In this document: positions 14,429 to 22,562 of the stretch, piece by piece
Numbering within the stretch: position 1 is the first letter of the stretch
Layout of the letters: each line of letters opens with the position of its first letter
Assembly: GCA_029239935.1 (NCBI GenBank)
Contig: JARBTY010000044.1
Location: forward strand, 1 to 25,341
Origin: Clostridia bacterium
Lineage (GTDB): Bacteria; Bacillota_A; Clostridia; Lachnospirales; Cellulosilyticaceae
Direction: 5' to 3'
DNA: 25,341 nt
Program-made: the position numbers and the translations under genes
The notes under the pieces: generated by a model
Told to the model about the DNA's origin: nothing
What the model saw: the letters and a program-made list of their open reading frames with translations, nothing else
Databases searched by the model: none

Positions 14429-15604
14429 ATGGAAAATTTCACATTTTATAGTCCCACCTATTTTATTTTTGGGAAGGAAGAAGAAAATAAGAGCGGGACC
14501 TATGTCAAACGATTTGGTGGAAGTAAAGTTCTCATACATTATGGCGGGGGTTCAGTAGTACGCTCTGGGCTTTTGGATAGAGTAAAAGATTCTTTAAAGA
14601 AAGAGGGCTTGGAGTTTGTTGAACTTGGAGGAGTAAAACCAAATCCAAGAAGTGGACTTGTCTATGAAGGCATTGAATTATGCCGAAAAGAAGAAGTCGA
14701 TTTTGTGCTTGCTGTGGGTGGAGGAAGTACCATTGATTCTGCAAAGGCCATTGCTGCAGGTGCTGTTTATGAGGGGGATTTCTGGGATTATTATCAAGGG
14801 AAAGTTATAGATAAAGCACTTCCTATAGGAACAATTTTAACCATTTCAGCAGCAGGAAGCGAAGGGTCTCCGGACTCGGTCATCACAAATGAAGAGGGAA
14901 TGTATAAGCGTGGGGCAAGTGGTGAAGCGCTTAGGCCCGCATTTTCTATTTTAAATCCTGCTTTAACTCAAACACTGCCAACCTTTCAAATTGCTTGTGG
15001 CATTACGGACATAATGGCCCATTTATTTGAAAGGTATTTTACCACGACTAAAGAAGTGGAGGTCACTGATCGAATGATTGAAGGCTTATTGCTGACAATG
15101 GTTCATGAGGCGCCACGGGTAATACAAGACCCTAATAACTATGAAGCCCAGGCAAATATTATGTGGGCAGGAATGATGGCACATAATAATTCCTGCGGAG
15201 TAGGCAGAGCTCAGGATTGGGCAAGCCATGATATTGAACATGAGCTTTCTGCACTTTATGATTGTGCCCATGGAGCTGGGCTGGCAGTTGTGTTTCCGGC
15301 GTGGATGACCTATAACATGAAGCATGATGTTAACCGGTTTGCGCAACTTGCTGTTCGCGTATGGGGATGCCAAATGGATTTTGAACACCCTGAAAATACA
15401 GCTCAAGCGGGAATTACAGCACTGAAACAATTTTTAAAATCTATAGGCATGCCTTCCAACTTTTCTGAACTTGGAGCAAAAGAAGAAGATATTGAAAAAA
15501 TGGCACATATTGCATGCTTTGGAGATGTACGTGAAGGGTTTATAGGTGGTTTTGTTAAATTAAATGAAAATGACGTGGCTAATATTTACAGACTCATGTT
15601 ATAA
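14429..15604 (+). CDS. Iron-containing alcohol dehydrogenase (butanol dehydrogenase/YqhD type)
   Basis: A 391-residue group III alcohol dehydrogenase, reducing aldehydes to alcohols (or the reverse) with NAD(P)H. It has the nucleotide-binding GGGSTIDSAK (97-106). The metal ligands are Asp194 and His198 (GITDIMAHLFERYF), His267 (HDIEHELS) and His281 (CAHGAGL), the same positions as in E. coli YqhD as I recall. AAAGGAG precedes the ATG. It is a single-gene unit with its own promoter and terminator. It is a paralogue of the enzyme at 20356-21534, about half identical by eye. Substrate is unknown; candidates are butyraldehyde or other short or toxic aldehydes. Confidence 0.92.
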   Translation: MENFTFYSPTYFIFGKEEENKSGTYVKRFGGSKVLIHYGGGSVVRSGLLDRVKDSLKKEGLEFVELGGVKPNPRSGLVYEGIELCRKEEVDFVLAVGGGSTIDSAKAIAAGAVYEGDFWDYYQGKVIDKALPIGTILTISAAGSEGSPDSVITNEEGMYKRGASGEALRPAFSILNPALTQTLPTFQIACGITDIMAHLFERYFTTTKEVEVTDRMIEGLLLTMVHEAPRVIQDPNNYEAQANIMWAGMMAHNNSCGVGRAQDWASHDIEHELSALYDCAHGAGLAVVFPAWMTYNMKHDVNRFAQLAVRVWGCQMDFEHPENTAQAGITALKQFLKSIGMPSNFSELGAKEEDIEKMAHIACFGDVREGFIGGFVKLNENDVANIYRLML

Positions 15605-15614
15605 AGCGTATGTA

Positions 15615-15671
15615 TGAGGGGCAAAGTTTTTAGGCCAAATTAAGATGGCCTAAAGCTTTGTCTCTTTTTTA
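15615..15671 (+). terminator. Intrinsic terminator after the first alcohol dehydrogenase
   Basis: A long, slightly bulged stem: left arm 15615-15636, ending TTTAGGCCA, pairs with right arm 15645-15664, starting TGGCCTAAAG. TTTTTT follows. It may also serve the convergent helicase gene. Confidence 0.8.
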
Positions 15672-15699
15672 TCTAGGCCAAGAATAGATGCACTGGGTA

Positions 15700-17878
15700 C
15701 TATAGTAACGGACTAGCCTTTCCGCAGCAGAACAAGTTGAGCCTGTGGAGCGCCCTTGTGCATGCAATATATAATAGTTTTTTATCATCTTCACTGTGAT
15801 AATTTTCAGTATTGGTGTCACATATTAAAACAGCATCAAACTCAAGCCCTTTAGACATATAGACAGGTATAATAAATACCCCATGTAAATCTGCAATCTG
15901 CTGTGCTCTCATTTTTTATTAATTGAATATCTATTTTGTCTTTTAAAAACTCAAACAGGGAAAGGGCATTTTTTTCGGTTTTACAGATGAGGCCGACTGA
16001 CTGGTAGCCTTTTTCTAAACAGAATTTGACTTCCGAAATAATCCTATCGTTAAGAGCTAATTGGCTATCAGAAGCATAGACTTGTGGTTCATCCCCTTTT
16101 CTGTTGAAGCTCTTTATTTTTGCACTTTGATCAATAAATTTCGAACTATAAATTAAAATTTCATTCGTACAACGAAAACTTTTATCCATTGTAACAAGGG
16201 ATGATTTTTTCTTATTTAAAATTTTTCTGATTTGTTCGTAGAGTGATAAATCCTCTTTTTTTTCAAGGGTTTGGTTGATATCACCTAAAATCGTAAATTT
16301 AGAGTTCGGGAACAGTAAATTGAATAGCTCATAATGGAGGGGATAATAATCTTGAGCTTCATCAATGACGACCTGTTTTATGTTTTTGTAATCATCGGCT
16401 CCATTTATTTTTAAGTTTAAAAAAGCTAGTACAATGGCATCATCATAGTATAAAAAAGAAGTATTTAAATTTTCCTCAGTAAATAATAAAATATCTTTAA
16501 TGTAATCAGGAAGCTCAAAACCTTTAGATAAACTATAAAAATATTCTTTATCACTAAATAGCTTTTTATAGAGAGCTTCAACATCAAGTTCTGTGAATTT
16601 CTGTATGTCTTTTTTTACTTTAGAAATTTCTGATTTATTGATAGGATTTTTAGAAGTCTCATAGATTAACCCCAAAATATAATCCGCTAATTGCTTTAAT
16701 TTCAAGCCTAAAGGAGTTTCTTGTCTTCCAGATACTATTTTATCTTGGAGGATTTCTTTGCTTACAATAAGTGAACCTTCATAATAGACGTCATCAAAAT
16801 CTATCCATTTGCAGGGTAAATCATCAACAAACAGATTTAATATTTCTAAAAACTTGTGTGAGGTTTTGAATTCTATGCTGCTTTTTATAAGGTTTCGATA
16901 CTGCGAGCTTGTGATTAAGTTTTCTAAAAATTGATTTCTTGATTGTATAGGTTGATGCTGTAAGAGTGTCGTAAGCATTTCTTCGAATACCACTGAAACA
17001 ACATGATCTTCTCCAAGTTCGGGTAATACATTAGAAATATACTGTTCAAATAAGGAGTTTGGCGAAATAATGAGTATATTATTAGCGGACAGCTTAGATG
17101 ACAGACCTTGATACATCAGATATGCTGCTCTATGAAGGGCGATGGAAGTCTTACCACTGCCAGCCACTCCTTGTACCATCATTAAACTGTTTTCCATATC
17201 TCTTATAACAATATCTTGTTCTTTCTGTATGGTTTCTACAATTGTTTTCATTTTAGAAGAAGTATTTTGGGACAATAGTTTTCTCAAAAATTCATCTACA
17301 ATCTGAACATCAGCATCAAAAAAATATTCCAATACGCCGTTGCTAATTTCATACTGGCGCTTCAAATTGACCTCGCCCGTTATCCTTCCATCAGGTGCAT
17401 CATAAAATGCCTGCCCCGTTACAAAACGGTAAAACATACTGGCTATTGGTGACCTCCAGTCATAAATATACATCTCGTATGAATGATCTTCCATTAAAGG
17501 GGACCGTCCGATATATATTTTTTCAAATAAATCTTCCCCATCAAATCTAAAATCAATGCGAGCAAAATAAGGGGATTTGATTAAATTTTCTAATAGTACT
17601 ATTTTATTTTCCAGCGCTTCATAATCTGCAATTTTGCTTATTACCGGATTCACATATTGGCTTAATTCAGCAAGTGCTTCAAAACCTTCGCTGCTCCAAA
17701 GACTTGAGATAGTATGGGATGTGTTTTCGCGCAGCTCTTGCTTGGCAGAAATAATAGCTGATTTATTCTCCTCATTGCCCTGTCTTGCTTGATTCAGCTG
17801 TTCTTTCGCTAAAGATATGGTTCTTTCTAACCTTTCATTTTCAAATTCAAACTGTAATTCTGACTGATTATTTTCCAT
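15700..17878 (-). pseudogene. helD: HelD-like RNA polymerase-associated helicase, frameshifted
   Basis: A UvrD/Rep-superfamily ATPase of the HelD type, which binds RNA polymerase and helps recycle stalled complexes. The long frame (17878 to 15851) has an N-terminal coiled coil (about 5-50), the HelD-specific YIGRSPL and YDWRSPIASMFY, Walker A GVAGSGKTS (about 237-245), Walker B VIDEAQD and FRCTNEI. It then runs out of homology after QLIKNESTAD. The expected end, with motif V (IPVYMSKGLEFDAVL) and motif VI (LLYIACTRALHRL), continues in another frame (15912 to 15700). One frameshift near 15880-15915 joins them; an A6 run at about 15914-15919 is a likely slip point. ATG 17878 is preferred because AGAGGTGAT precedes it. 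It is either a real inactivation or a sequencing error. Confidence 0.85.
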
Positions 17879-17969
17879 TACGAAAATCACCTCTTAGTTA
17901 GAATCGGCAGGGAGTTCATCTCTAAAACCGTATAATAACTCTAGCACAACGCCAATCAGAAAAACAGTC

Positions 17970-18045
17970 TTGTTGTTGCTACATGTATTTGCTATAATTA
18001 AGATGGAAGGAAGGGTGATTGCCGTGGATGCACAATCACCTTTTT
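17970..18045 (+). ncRNA. Possible tiny transcription unit: promoter then hairpin terminator
   Basis: -35 TTGTTG (17970-17975), 17-base spacer, -10 TATAAT (17993-17998). Within 40 bases comes the stem GGTGATTG (18014-18021) with CAATCACC (18033-18040) and TTTTT. No normal gene fits. A 15-codon ORF (MEGRVIAVDAQSPFY) starts at 18003, about at the expected transcript start. It may be a short regulatory RNA, an attenuated relic, or the remnant of a lost gene. Confidence 0.35.
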
Positions 18046-18242
18046 ACTGATTCACTGTAAATATCTTTTATTAAAACAGCTGATAACTTAAGAAACTTTT
18101 GGGAATACTAATAAGAGAGCATAATCATCAAGTCCTTTCTGGTATGTCGTTATACATAGGATTGTTGAATATGCTCTTCTTTTTTGATACATATTTTATG
18201 ACATTCCAAAACTTTATGTGTCATGAGCTAAAGCAAAATTTT
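18046..18242. other. Non-coding stretch upstream of the Nudix gene
   Basis: AT-rich DNA between the small hairpin unit and the Nudix promoter. No credible ORF, repeat or RNA gene was seen. Confidence 0.5.
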
Positions 18243-18243
18243 G

Positions 18244-18252
18244 TGCTATAAT
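18244..18252 (+). promoter_or_regulatory. Extended -10 promoter of the Nudix-protease unit
   Basis: TGCTATAAT, a TGn-extended -10 (hexamer 18247-18252), lies 38 bases upstream of the Nudix start. No strong -35 is evident. Confidence 0.55.
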
Positions 18253-18289
18253 CATTAAAAAAGTGATTGGTAAGAGAGGAAAATTTATT

Positions 18290-18721
18290 ATGCAAGGATA
18301 TAATTGTATTATCGTATATAACCAAGATAAGTCAAAGCTGTTATTTTGCAAGAGAACAAAAGACCCATATAAAGGGTTATACAATCTTGTAGGTGGTAAA
18401 ATTGAAAAAGGAGAAGATAGCTTTGAATCTGCCTATAGGGAACTTAACGAAGAAACTGGGATCGATAAACAAAATATTCAGCTTTATCACATGATGGATT
18501 TTACTTATTATAACCAAGATTGTTATGTGGAAATATATGTAGGCATTATGAAGTGTGATATTACATTAAAAGAAGAAGCACATCCGTTAGTTTGGCTGGA
18601 TCAAACAGAAGACTTTTTTGCTTTAGATAAGTTCGCTGGTGAAGGGAACATAGGGCACATGATAGAACAGGTTAACTGTTATGGAATGGGAACACCGAAT
18701 ATAAAAATAATTCAGGAGTAA
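18290..18721 (+). CDS. Nudix hydrolase
   Basis: A 143-residue Nudix pyrophosphohydrolase, which cleaves a nucleoside diphosphate linked to some group. The Nudix box is complete: Gly36, Glu42, Arg50-Glu51, Glu54-Glu55, Gly57 (within GGKIEKGEDSFESAYRELNE and ETGI). The ATG at 18290 follows AGAGAGGA by nine bases; an upstream in-frame GTG (18263) is only about four bases past the predicted transcript start. The layout resembles MutT/8-oxo-dGTPase-like members (KRTKDPYKGLYNLVGGK), but the substrate cannot be told. The gene ends eight bases before the protease gene, so the two are co-transcribed. Confidence 0.9.
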   Translation: MQGYNCIIVYNQDKSKLLFCKRTKDPYKGLYNLVGGKIEKGEDSFESAYRELNEETGIDKQNIQLYHMMDFTYYNQDCYVEIYVGIMKCDITLKEEAHPLVWLDQTEDFFALDKFAGEGNIGHMIEQVNCYGMGTPNIKIIQE

Positions 18722-18729
18722 AAATAGAT

Positions 18730-20112
18730 ATGGAACTTCGATATAATGTATTAAGCATAAATTCACTATTGACTTTCGCAAATGTAAAGGGCAGAGTTAG
18801 TCAAACGTGTAAAGATGTATATTTTGTAAGATGTGTTGGTCATGACAATGATTATTTAAATGAGATAGAAAAGATAGATAAACTGCTTTACGAGAGAGAA
18901 AATTGTGGGCAATGTAAATATAACAGGTTGTCTGATTTACCTAGATTGGAGAATCCAGAAGATATTTCATATTATATCGATGTTTATAAAAATTGGGAGG
19001 AAAGTGGAAGAAATAATATTATGCTACACAGTATTGCTACAGATAAGAATATTGAAAAAATTTTAATTGAAGCTTTAAATAAGCTATGTAAAAAGTTTCA
19101 TCAATCTTCAAAGAATATGAGTGAGTCAATAGAAAAAAATTTTGTTGTTAAAATGTTATTTTGGCTAGATGTTACCGCACAGTCATTCATGATACACTGG
19201 AATGAAAGAGATTCTTATAAATACATTTATAATGGATCTATAAAAAAACAGGAATATTTGTTCTTGTATTTCCTAACGCTTCTGGGGATTGATGTTATGA
19301 TTTTGATGCCCACAGGCGAGATTGATCTCGAAAATTCTTTACTGGATTTGTCATATAAATTACAGCTTAATGTATGCTCAAATATTAATGTACCGATCTA
19401 TAATAAAAGCAACTATAGAAAAAGTACGCAGATAAGCAATCAGCCTATTCTTCCAGAAAAGGTTACAAGTACTGCTAAATCTGACAATATCATAAAAGAA
19501 GTGGATATGAGTACGGTTGACCATGGTAGTAAAAAGTGCGAAAAAGGATTTGAGGAACTGGCGATGCTGGCTTCATCAGTTGTTATGATTATCGTGCATG
19601 ACACTCAGGGCAATATAACTGCAACAGGTTCTGGTATTGTAATTAGTGCAGAGGGATACATATTAACAAATAATCATGTTGCCAGTGGCGGCAGTTTCTA
19701 TTCGGTAAAAATTGAAAATGATGAACAAATATATAAGACTGATGAGCTGATTAAGAATAACTCTTTTCTAGATTTGGCTTTAATAAGGATTGATAATAGG
19801 AAATTGAGGCCGATTCCTATCTATCGGGATACCAAAAAGCTTGTAAGAGGTCAAAAGGTGGTTGCAATTGGCAGTCCCCTTGGTATGTTTAATTCGGTAT
19901 CTGACGGTATTATTTCAGGATTTAGAAATATTAATGATGTGGAGATGATACAGTTTACGGCGCCCATATCTCATGGTAGTTCAGGGGGCGCTTTATTAAA
20001 CTTATATGGAGAGGTAATTGGAATCAGTACAGCAGGAGTAGACAGTGGACAAAATATTAATCTGGCCGTTGATTATCGGGATATTAATAACTTTGTTCAT
20101 GGTTTTATATAA
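18730..20112 (+). CDS. Cytosolic HtrA-type serine protease with unusual N-terminal domain
   Basis: A 460-residue protein in two parts. Residues about 275-460 are a trypsin-fold S1C protease with the full triad: His316 (TNNHVA), Asp348 (LDLALIRID), Ser418 (GSSGGALLN), plus the HtrA-like GSGIVISAEGYILTNNHV. There is no PDZ domain, signal peptide or membrane helix, so it should act in the cytosol. Residues 1-230 form a separate domain with VKGRVSQTCKDVYFVRCVGH, a CxxC pair (Cys59, Cys62) and FLTLLGIDVMILMPTGEIDL. This resembles the YceG-type domain of tellurite/TerD stress loci from memory; a profile search is needed. A low-complexity polar linker (about 225-270) joins them. It follows the Nudix gene by eight bases. 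One possibility is a stress- or defence-activated protease. Confidence 0.82.
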   Translation: MELRYNVLSINSLLTFANVKGRVSQTCKDVYFVRCVGHDNDYLNEIEKIDKLLYERENCGQCKYNRLSDLPRLENPEDISYYIDVYKNWEESGRNNIMLHSIATDKNIEKILIEALNKLCKKFHQSSKNMSESIEKNFVVKMLFWLDVTAQSFMIHWNERDSYKYIYNGSIKKQEYLFLYFLTLLGIDVMILMPTGEIDLENSLLDLSYKLQLNVCSNINVPIYNKSNYRKSTQISNQPILPEKVTSTAKSDNIIKEVDMSTVDHGSKKCEKGFEELAMLASSVVMIIVHDTQGNITATGSGIVISAEGYILTNNHVASGGSFYSVKIENDEQIYKTDELIKNNSFLDLALIRIDNRKLRPIPIYRDTKKLVRGQKVVAIGSPLGMFNSVSDGIISGFRNINDVEMIQFTAPISHGSSGGALLNLYGEVIGISTAGVDSGQNINLAVDYRDINNFVHGFI

Positions 20113-20140
20113 AGCATACTTTGGTAAATCATACGCCTAC

Positions 20141-20166
20141 AATCTATAGAACGGAGAGAATAGATT
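20141..20166. repeat. Short inverted repeat downstream of the protease gene
   Basis: AATCTAT (20141-20147) and ATAGATT (20160-20166) with a 12-base loop. There is no T-tract, so it is at best a weak 3' mRNA structure. Confidence 0.3.
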
Positions 20167-20289
20167 ATCCCATTGTAATTAGACCTATTACCTTCAGTCA
20201 TTACGTGATGCTGAAGTGAAATCTCATTTATACAGGTATAACAAGGGATCAATGGATTATAAAAATAAAAAAAGCTATGTGTTTAACTA

Positions 20290-20320
20290 TTGACTTCAAG
20301 TGGACGTTAAGGTTTACAAT
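20290..20320 (+). promoter_or_regulatory. MerR-type promoter of the second alcohol dehydrogenase
   Basis: -35 TTGACT (20290-20295) and -10 TACAAT (20315-20320) are separated by 19 bases. An imperfect dyad (ACTTCAAGT at 20293-20301 with ACGTTAAGG at 20304-20312) fills the spacer. Long spacers with a spacer-centred dyad are the hallmark of promoters twisted open by MerR-family activators. No MerR gene is in the window. Confidence 0.6.
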
Positions 20321-20355
20321 TTTATTATATTTTAAGTTAGAAAGGAAGATATAAC

Positions 20356-21534
20356 ATGTTGAATTTTGATTTACACATCCCTACACGTATTTTATTTGGT
20401 AAGGATACACAAAAGGAAATTGGCACTTTGCTCCAGCCTTATGCTAAGAAAGTATTGCTTCATTTTGGTGGGAGTAGTATCAAAAAGAGCGGTTTGTATG
20501 ATGCAGTAACTACTTCTTTGAAAGAAAGCAATCTGGAATTTATTGAGCTTAGCGGTGTGGTACCCAATCCAAGATTATCCTTGGTTCATGAAGGCATTGC
20601 ACTTTGTAAAAAAGAAGGAGTAGATTTGATTCTTGCTGTAGGCGGGGGCAGTGTCATTGACTCAGCCAAAGCCATCGCGATGGGTGTCTATTACGATGGT
20701 GATGTTTGGGAAATTTATGAGCAGCATAAAACTATTACGGCAGCGCTGCCGGTTGCCACTATCCTGACAATCCCAGCAGCAGGCAGCGAATCTAGTAACT
20801 CAACTGTAGTCACCAATGAAGAAAAACAAATGAAGCTGGGATATGGAAGCGCTCATCTGCGTCCTTTACTCAGTATCATGAATCCAGAATTGTTTTTTAC
20901 TTTGCCGAAAAATCAAATAGCCAATGGCGTAGCAGATATGATGAGCCATATCTTTGAGCGTTACTTCACCAATACTGTGCACACCGACTTAACCGACGGT
21001 TTATGCGAGACAACACTGAAGACCATTATTAAAAATGCATTGCTTGTATCCGAAGATCCTCAAAACTATGATGCGTGGTGCCAAGTTGGATTTGGCGGTA
21101 CCATAGCCCATAATGATTTGCTGGGGCTTGGACGCGCACAGGATTGGGCTTGTCACGATATGGAGCATGAGCTAAGCGCCATTTATGATGTGGCTCATGG
21201 TGCAGGACTTGCCGTATTGACTCCTGCATGGATGCAATATGTCTATAAAACCAACATCAATATGTTTGTTCAGTTTGCGGTCAATGTAATGGGAGTAGAA
21301 GGCAGCTATCGCGATCCAGATGCCATCGTGTTGGAGGGGATTGAACGTCTGCGTCAATTCTTTAAAAAGATAGGGCTTCCTTCTACACTTGCAGAACTGG
21401 GCATTGACGAGAGTAGGCTAGAATTGATGGCTAAAAAATCCACAGGTGAAGCTTATGGAAGTGAACATACCCTTGGCGGTCTAAAAAAGCTATACTGGCA
21501 GGATGTGCTTGAAATTTATAAATTGGCTAAATAA
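20356..21534 (+). CDS. Iron-containing alcohol dehydrogenase, second paralogue
   Basis: A 392-residue group III alcohol dehydrogenase with GGGSVIDSAK (97-106) and metal ligands Asp194, His198, His267 and His281, as in the paralogue at 14429. It shares the same AHN and GRAQDWACHD context around the active site. AAAGGAAG lies about eight bases before the ATG. It has its own MerR-type promoter and is followed after 42 bases by an NAD-dependent epimerase/dehydrogenase, so the two are probably one operon. That promoter type suggests induction by an electrophile or aldehyde, by analogy with AdhR/NmlR systems; this is inference. The substrate is unknown. Confidence 0.92.
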   Translation: MLNFDLHIPTRILFGKDTQKEIGTLLQPYAKKVLLHFGGSSIKKSGLYDAVTTSLKESNLEFIELSGVVPNPRLSLVHEGIALCKKEGVDLILAVGGGSVIDSAKAIAMGVYYDGDVWEIYEQHKTITAALPVATILTIPAAGSESSNSTVVTNEEKQMKLGYGSAHLRPLLSIMNPELFFTLPKNQIANGVADMMSHIFERYFTNTVHTDLTDGLCETTLKTIIKNALLVSEDPQNYDAWCQVGFGGTIAHNDLLGLGRAQDWACHDMEHELSAIYDVAHGAGLAVLTPAWMQYVYKTNINMFVQFAVNVMGVEGSYRDPDAIVLEGIERLRQFFKKIGLPSTLAELGIDESRLELMAKKSTGEAYGSEHTLGGLKKLYWQDVLEIYKLAK

Positions 21535-21576
21535 AACATTGCTATTCTCAACTAAAAAAGCGGGGAGTGTATGGAT

Positions 21577-22437
21577 ATGAAAAAAATCGTCATAACAGGT
21601 GGCAGCGGATTATTGGGTCCTTATGTTGTAGATCATTTTGTGGAGATGGGCTACGATGTTCTGAATGTGGATATTACAAGGCCGCAAAAAAGCTCAGCAA
21701 AATTTTTGAAGGTTGATCTTATGAATCTTGGGGAGTGCTATGGGGCACTGGCAGGGGCAGAGGCGGTTGTGCATCTTGCTGCAATACCTGTTGCATATAG
21801 TCACCCGAACGAGGTGACGTTTCAAAACAATGTGATGAGTACCTATAATATTCTTGAAGCGGCGGCTGGCCTCGGCATTCAAAAAGCAGTGATTGCATCT
21901 AGTGAGTCCTCCTATGGTATTGTGTTCTCCAAGCAAAATCTGTCACCTCAATATGTTCCTATGGATGAAGCACATCCACAACTTCCGGAGGACTGCTACG
22001 GATTATCTAAAATTGCCGCAGAACAAACTGCAGATATGTTTAACCGCCGTTGCGGAATGCAGGTGGTATCCTTTCGCATTGGTAATGTGATTACTCCTGA
22101 AAAGTATAAGAAATTTCCTGAATTTATTCATGAAGCAAATGAGCGCCGCACGATTTTATGGAGTTATATTGATGCACGTGATATTGCCGTAGCATGCAGA
22201 TTGGCAATTGAAGCAGAGGGTCTCGGCTCTATAGCGCTGAACCTTGCGGCGGATGACACGAGTATGGACATAAAAAGCAGCGAACTGATGAAAGCAGAAT
22301 TTCCAGAGGTAAAGGACATCCGCGTTCCGCTTGACAATTATCACACCTTGCTTAGTAACGAAAAGGCGAAAAAGGTACTGAACTGGCAACCTGTTCATTG
22401 CTGGCGTGATAATGTACCGAAGGACGATAAGCACTAA
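21577..22437 (+). CDS. NAD-dependent epimerase/dehydratase family protein
   Basis: A 286-residue extended short-chain dehydrogenase. The N-terminal Rossmann motif is TGGSGLLG (residues 7-14), with Asp32 as likely NAD-ribose ligand (VDITRP). The active-site Ser lies in SSESSYG (109-114) and the YxxxK pair is Tyr141 and Lys145. It resembles NAD-dependent sugar epimerases and uronate dehydrogenases; the exact reaction is open. The ATG at 21577 is preferred because GGGGAG is nine bases upstream; the ATG at 21571 is only three bases from it. It follows the alcohol dehydrogenase in an apparent two-gene operon ended by a long inverted repeat. Confidence 0.85.
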   Translation: MKKIVITGGSGLLGPYVVDHFVEMGYDVLNVDITRPQKSSAKFLKVDLMNLGECYGALAGAEAVVHLAAIPVAYSHPNEVTFQNNVMSTYNILEAAAGLGIQKAVIASSESSYGIVFSKQNLSPQYVPMDEAHPQLPEDCYGLSKIAAEQTADMFNRRCGMQVVSFRIGNVITPEKYKKFPEFIHEANERRTILWSYIDARDIAVACRLAIEAEGLGSIALNLAADDTSMDIKSSELMKAEFPEVKDIRVPLDNYHTLLSNEKAKKVLNWQPVHCWRDNVPKDDKH

Positions 22438-22443
22438 GTGATA

Positions 22444-22501
22444 TATTAATACAAAAAGAAATAGTAAACCGAGAGGGATACTATTTCTTTTTGTATTAAT
22501 A
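22444..22501. terminator. Long perfect inverted repeat, probable bidirectional terminator
   Basis: A perfect 23-bp AT-rich stem (22444-22466 with 22479-22501) and a 12-base GA-rich loop (AACCGAGAGGGA). The right arm contains TTTCTTTTT. It lies seven bases after the epimerase stop and separates that operon from the ABC exporter. A relic of a miniature mobile element is an alternative. Confidence 0.65.
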
Positions 22502-22562
22502 AATCATAAATAGATCTTTATCTGGAAATCCTTAAAAGTATATTCTATAAGGAGGTTCATCT

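Noticed and set aside
20188..20216. CTTCAG/CTGAAG hairpin after the protease gene as a terminator
   Set aside because: The stem is interrupted and no T-tract follows.
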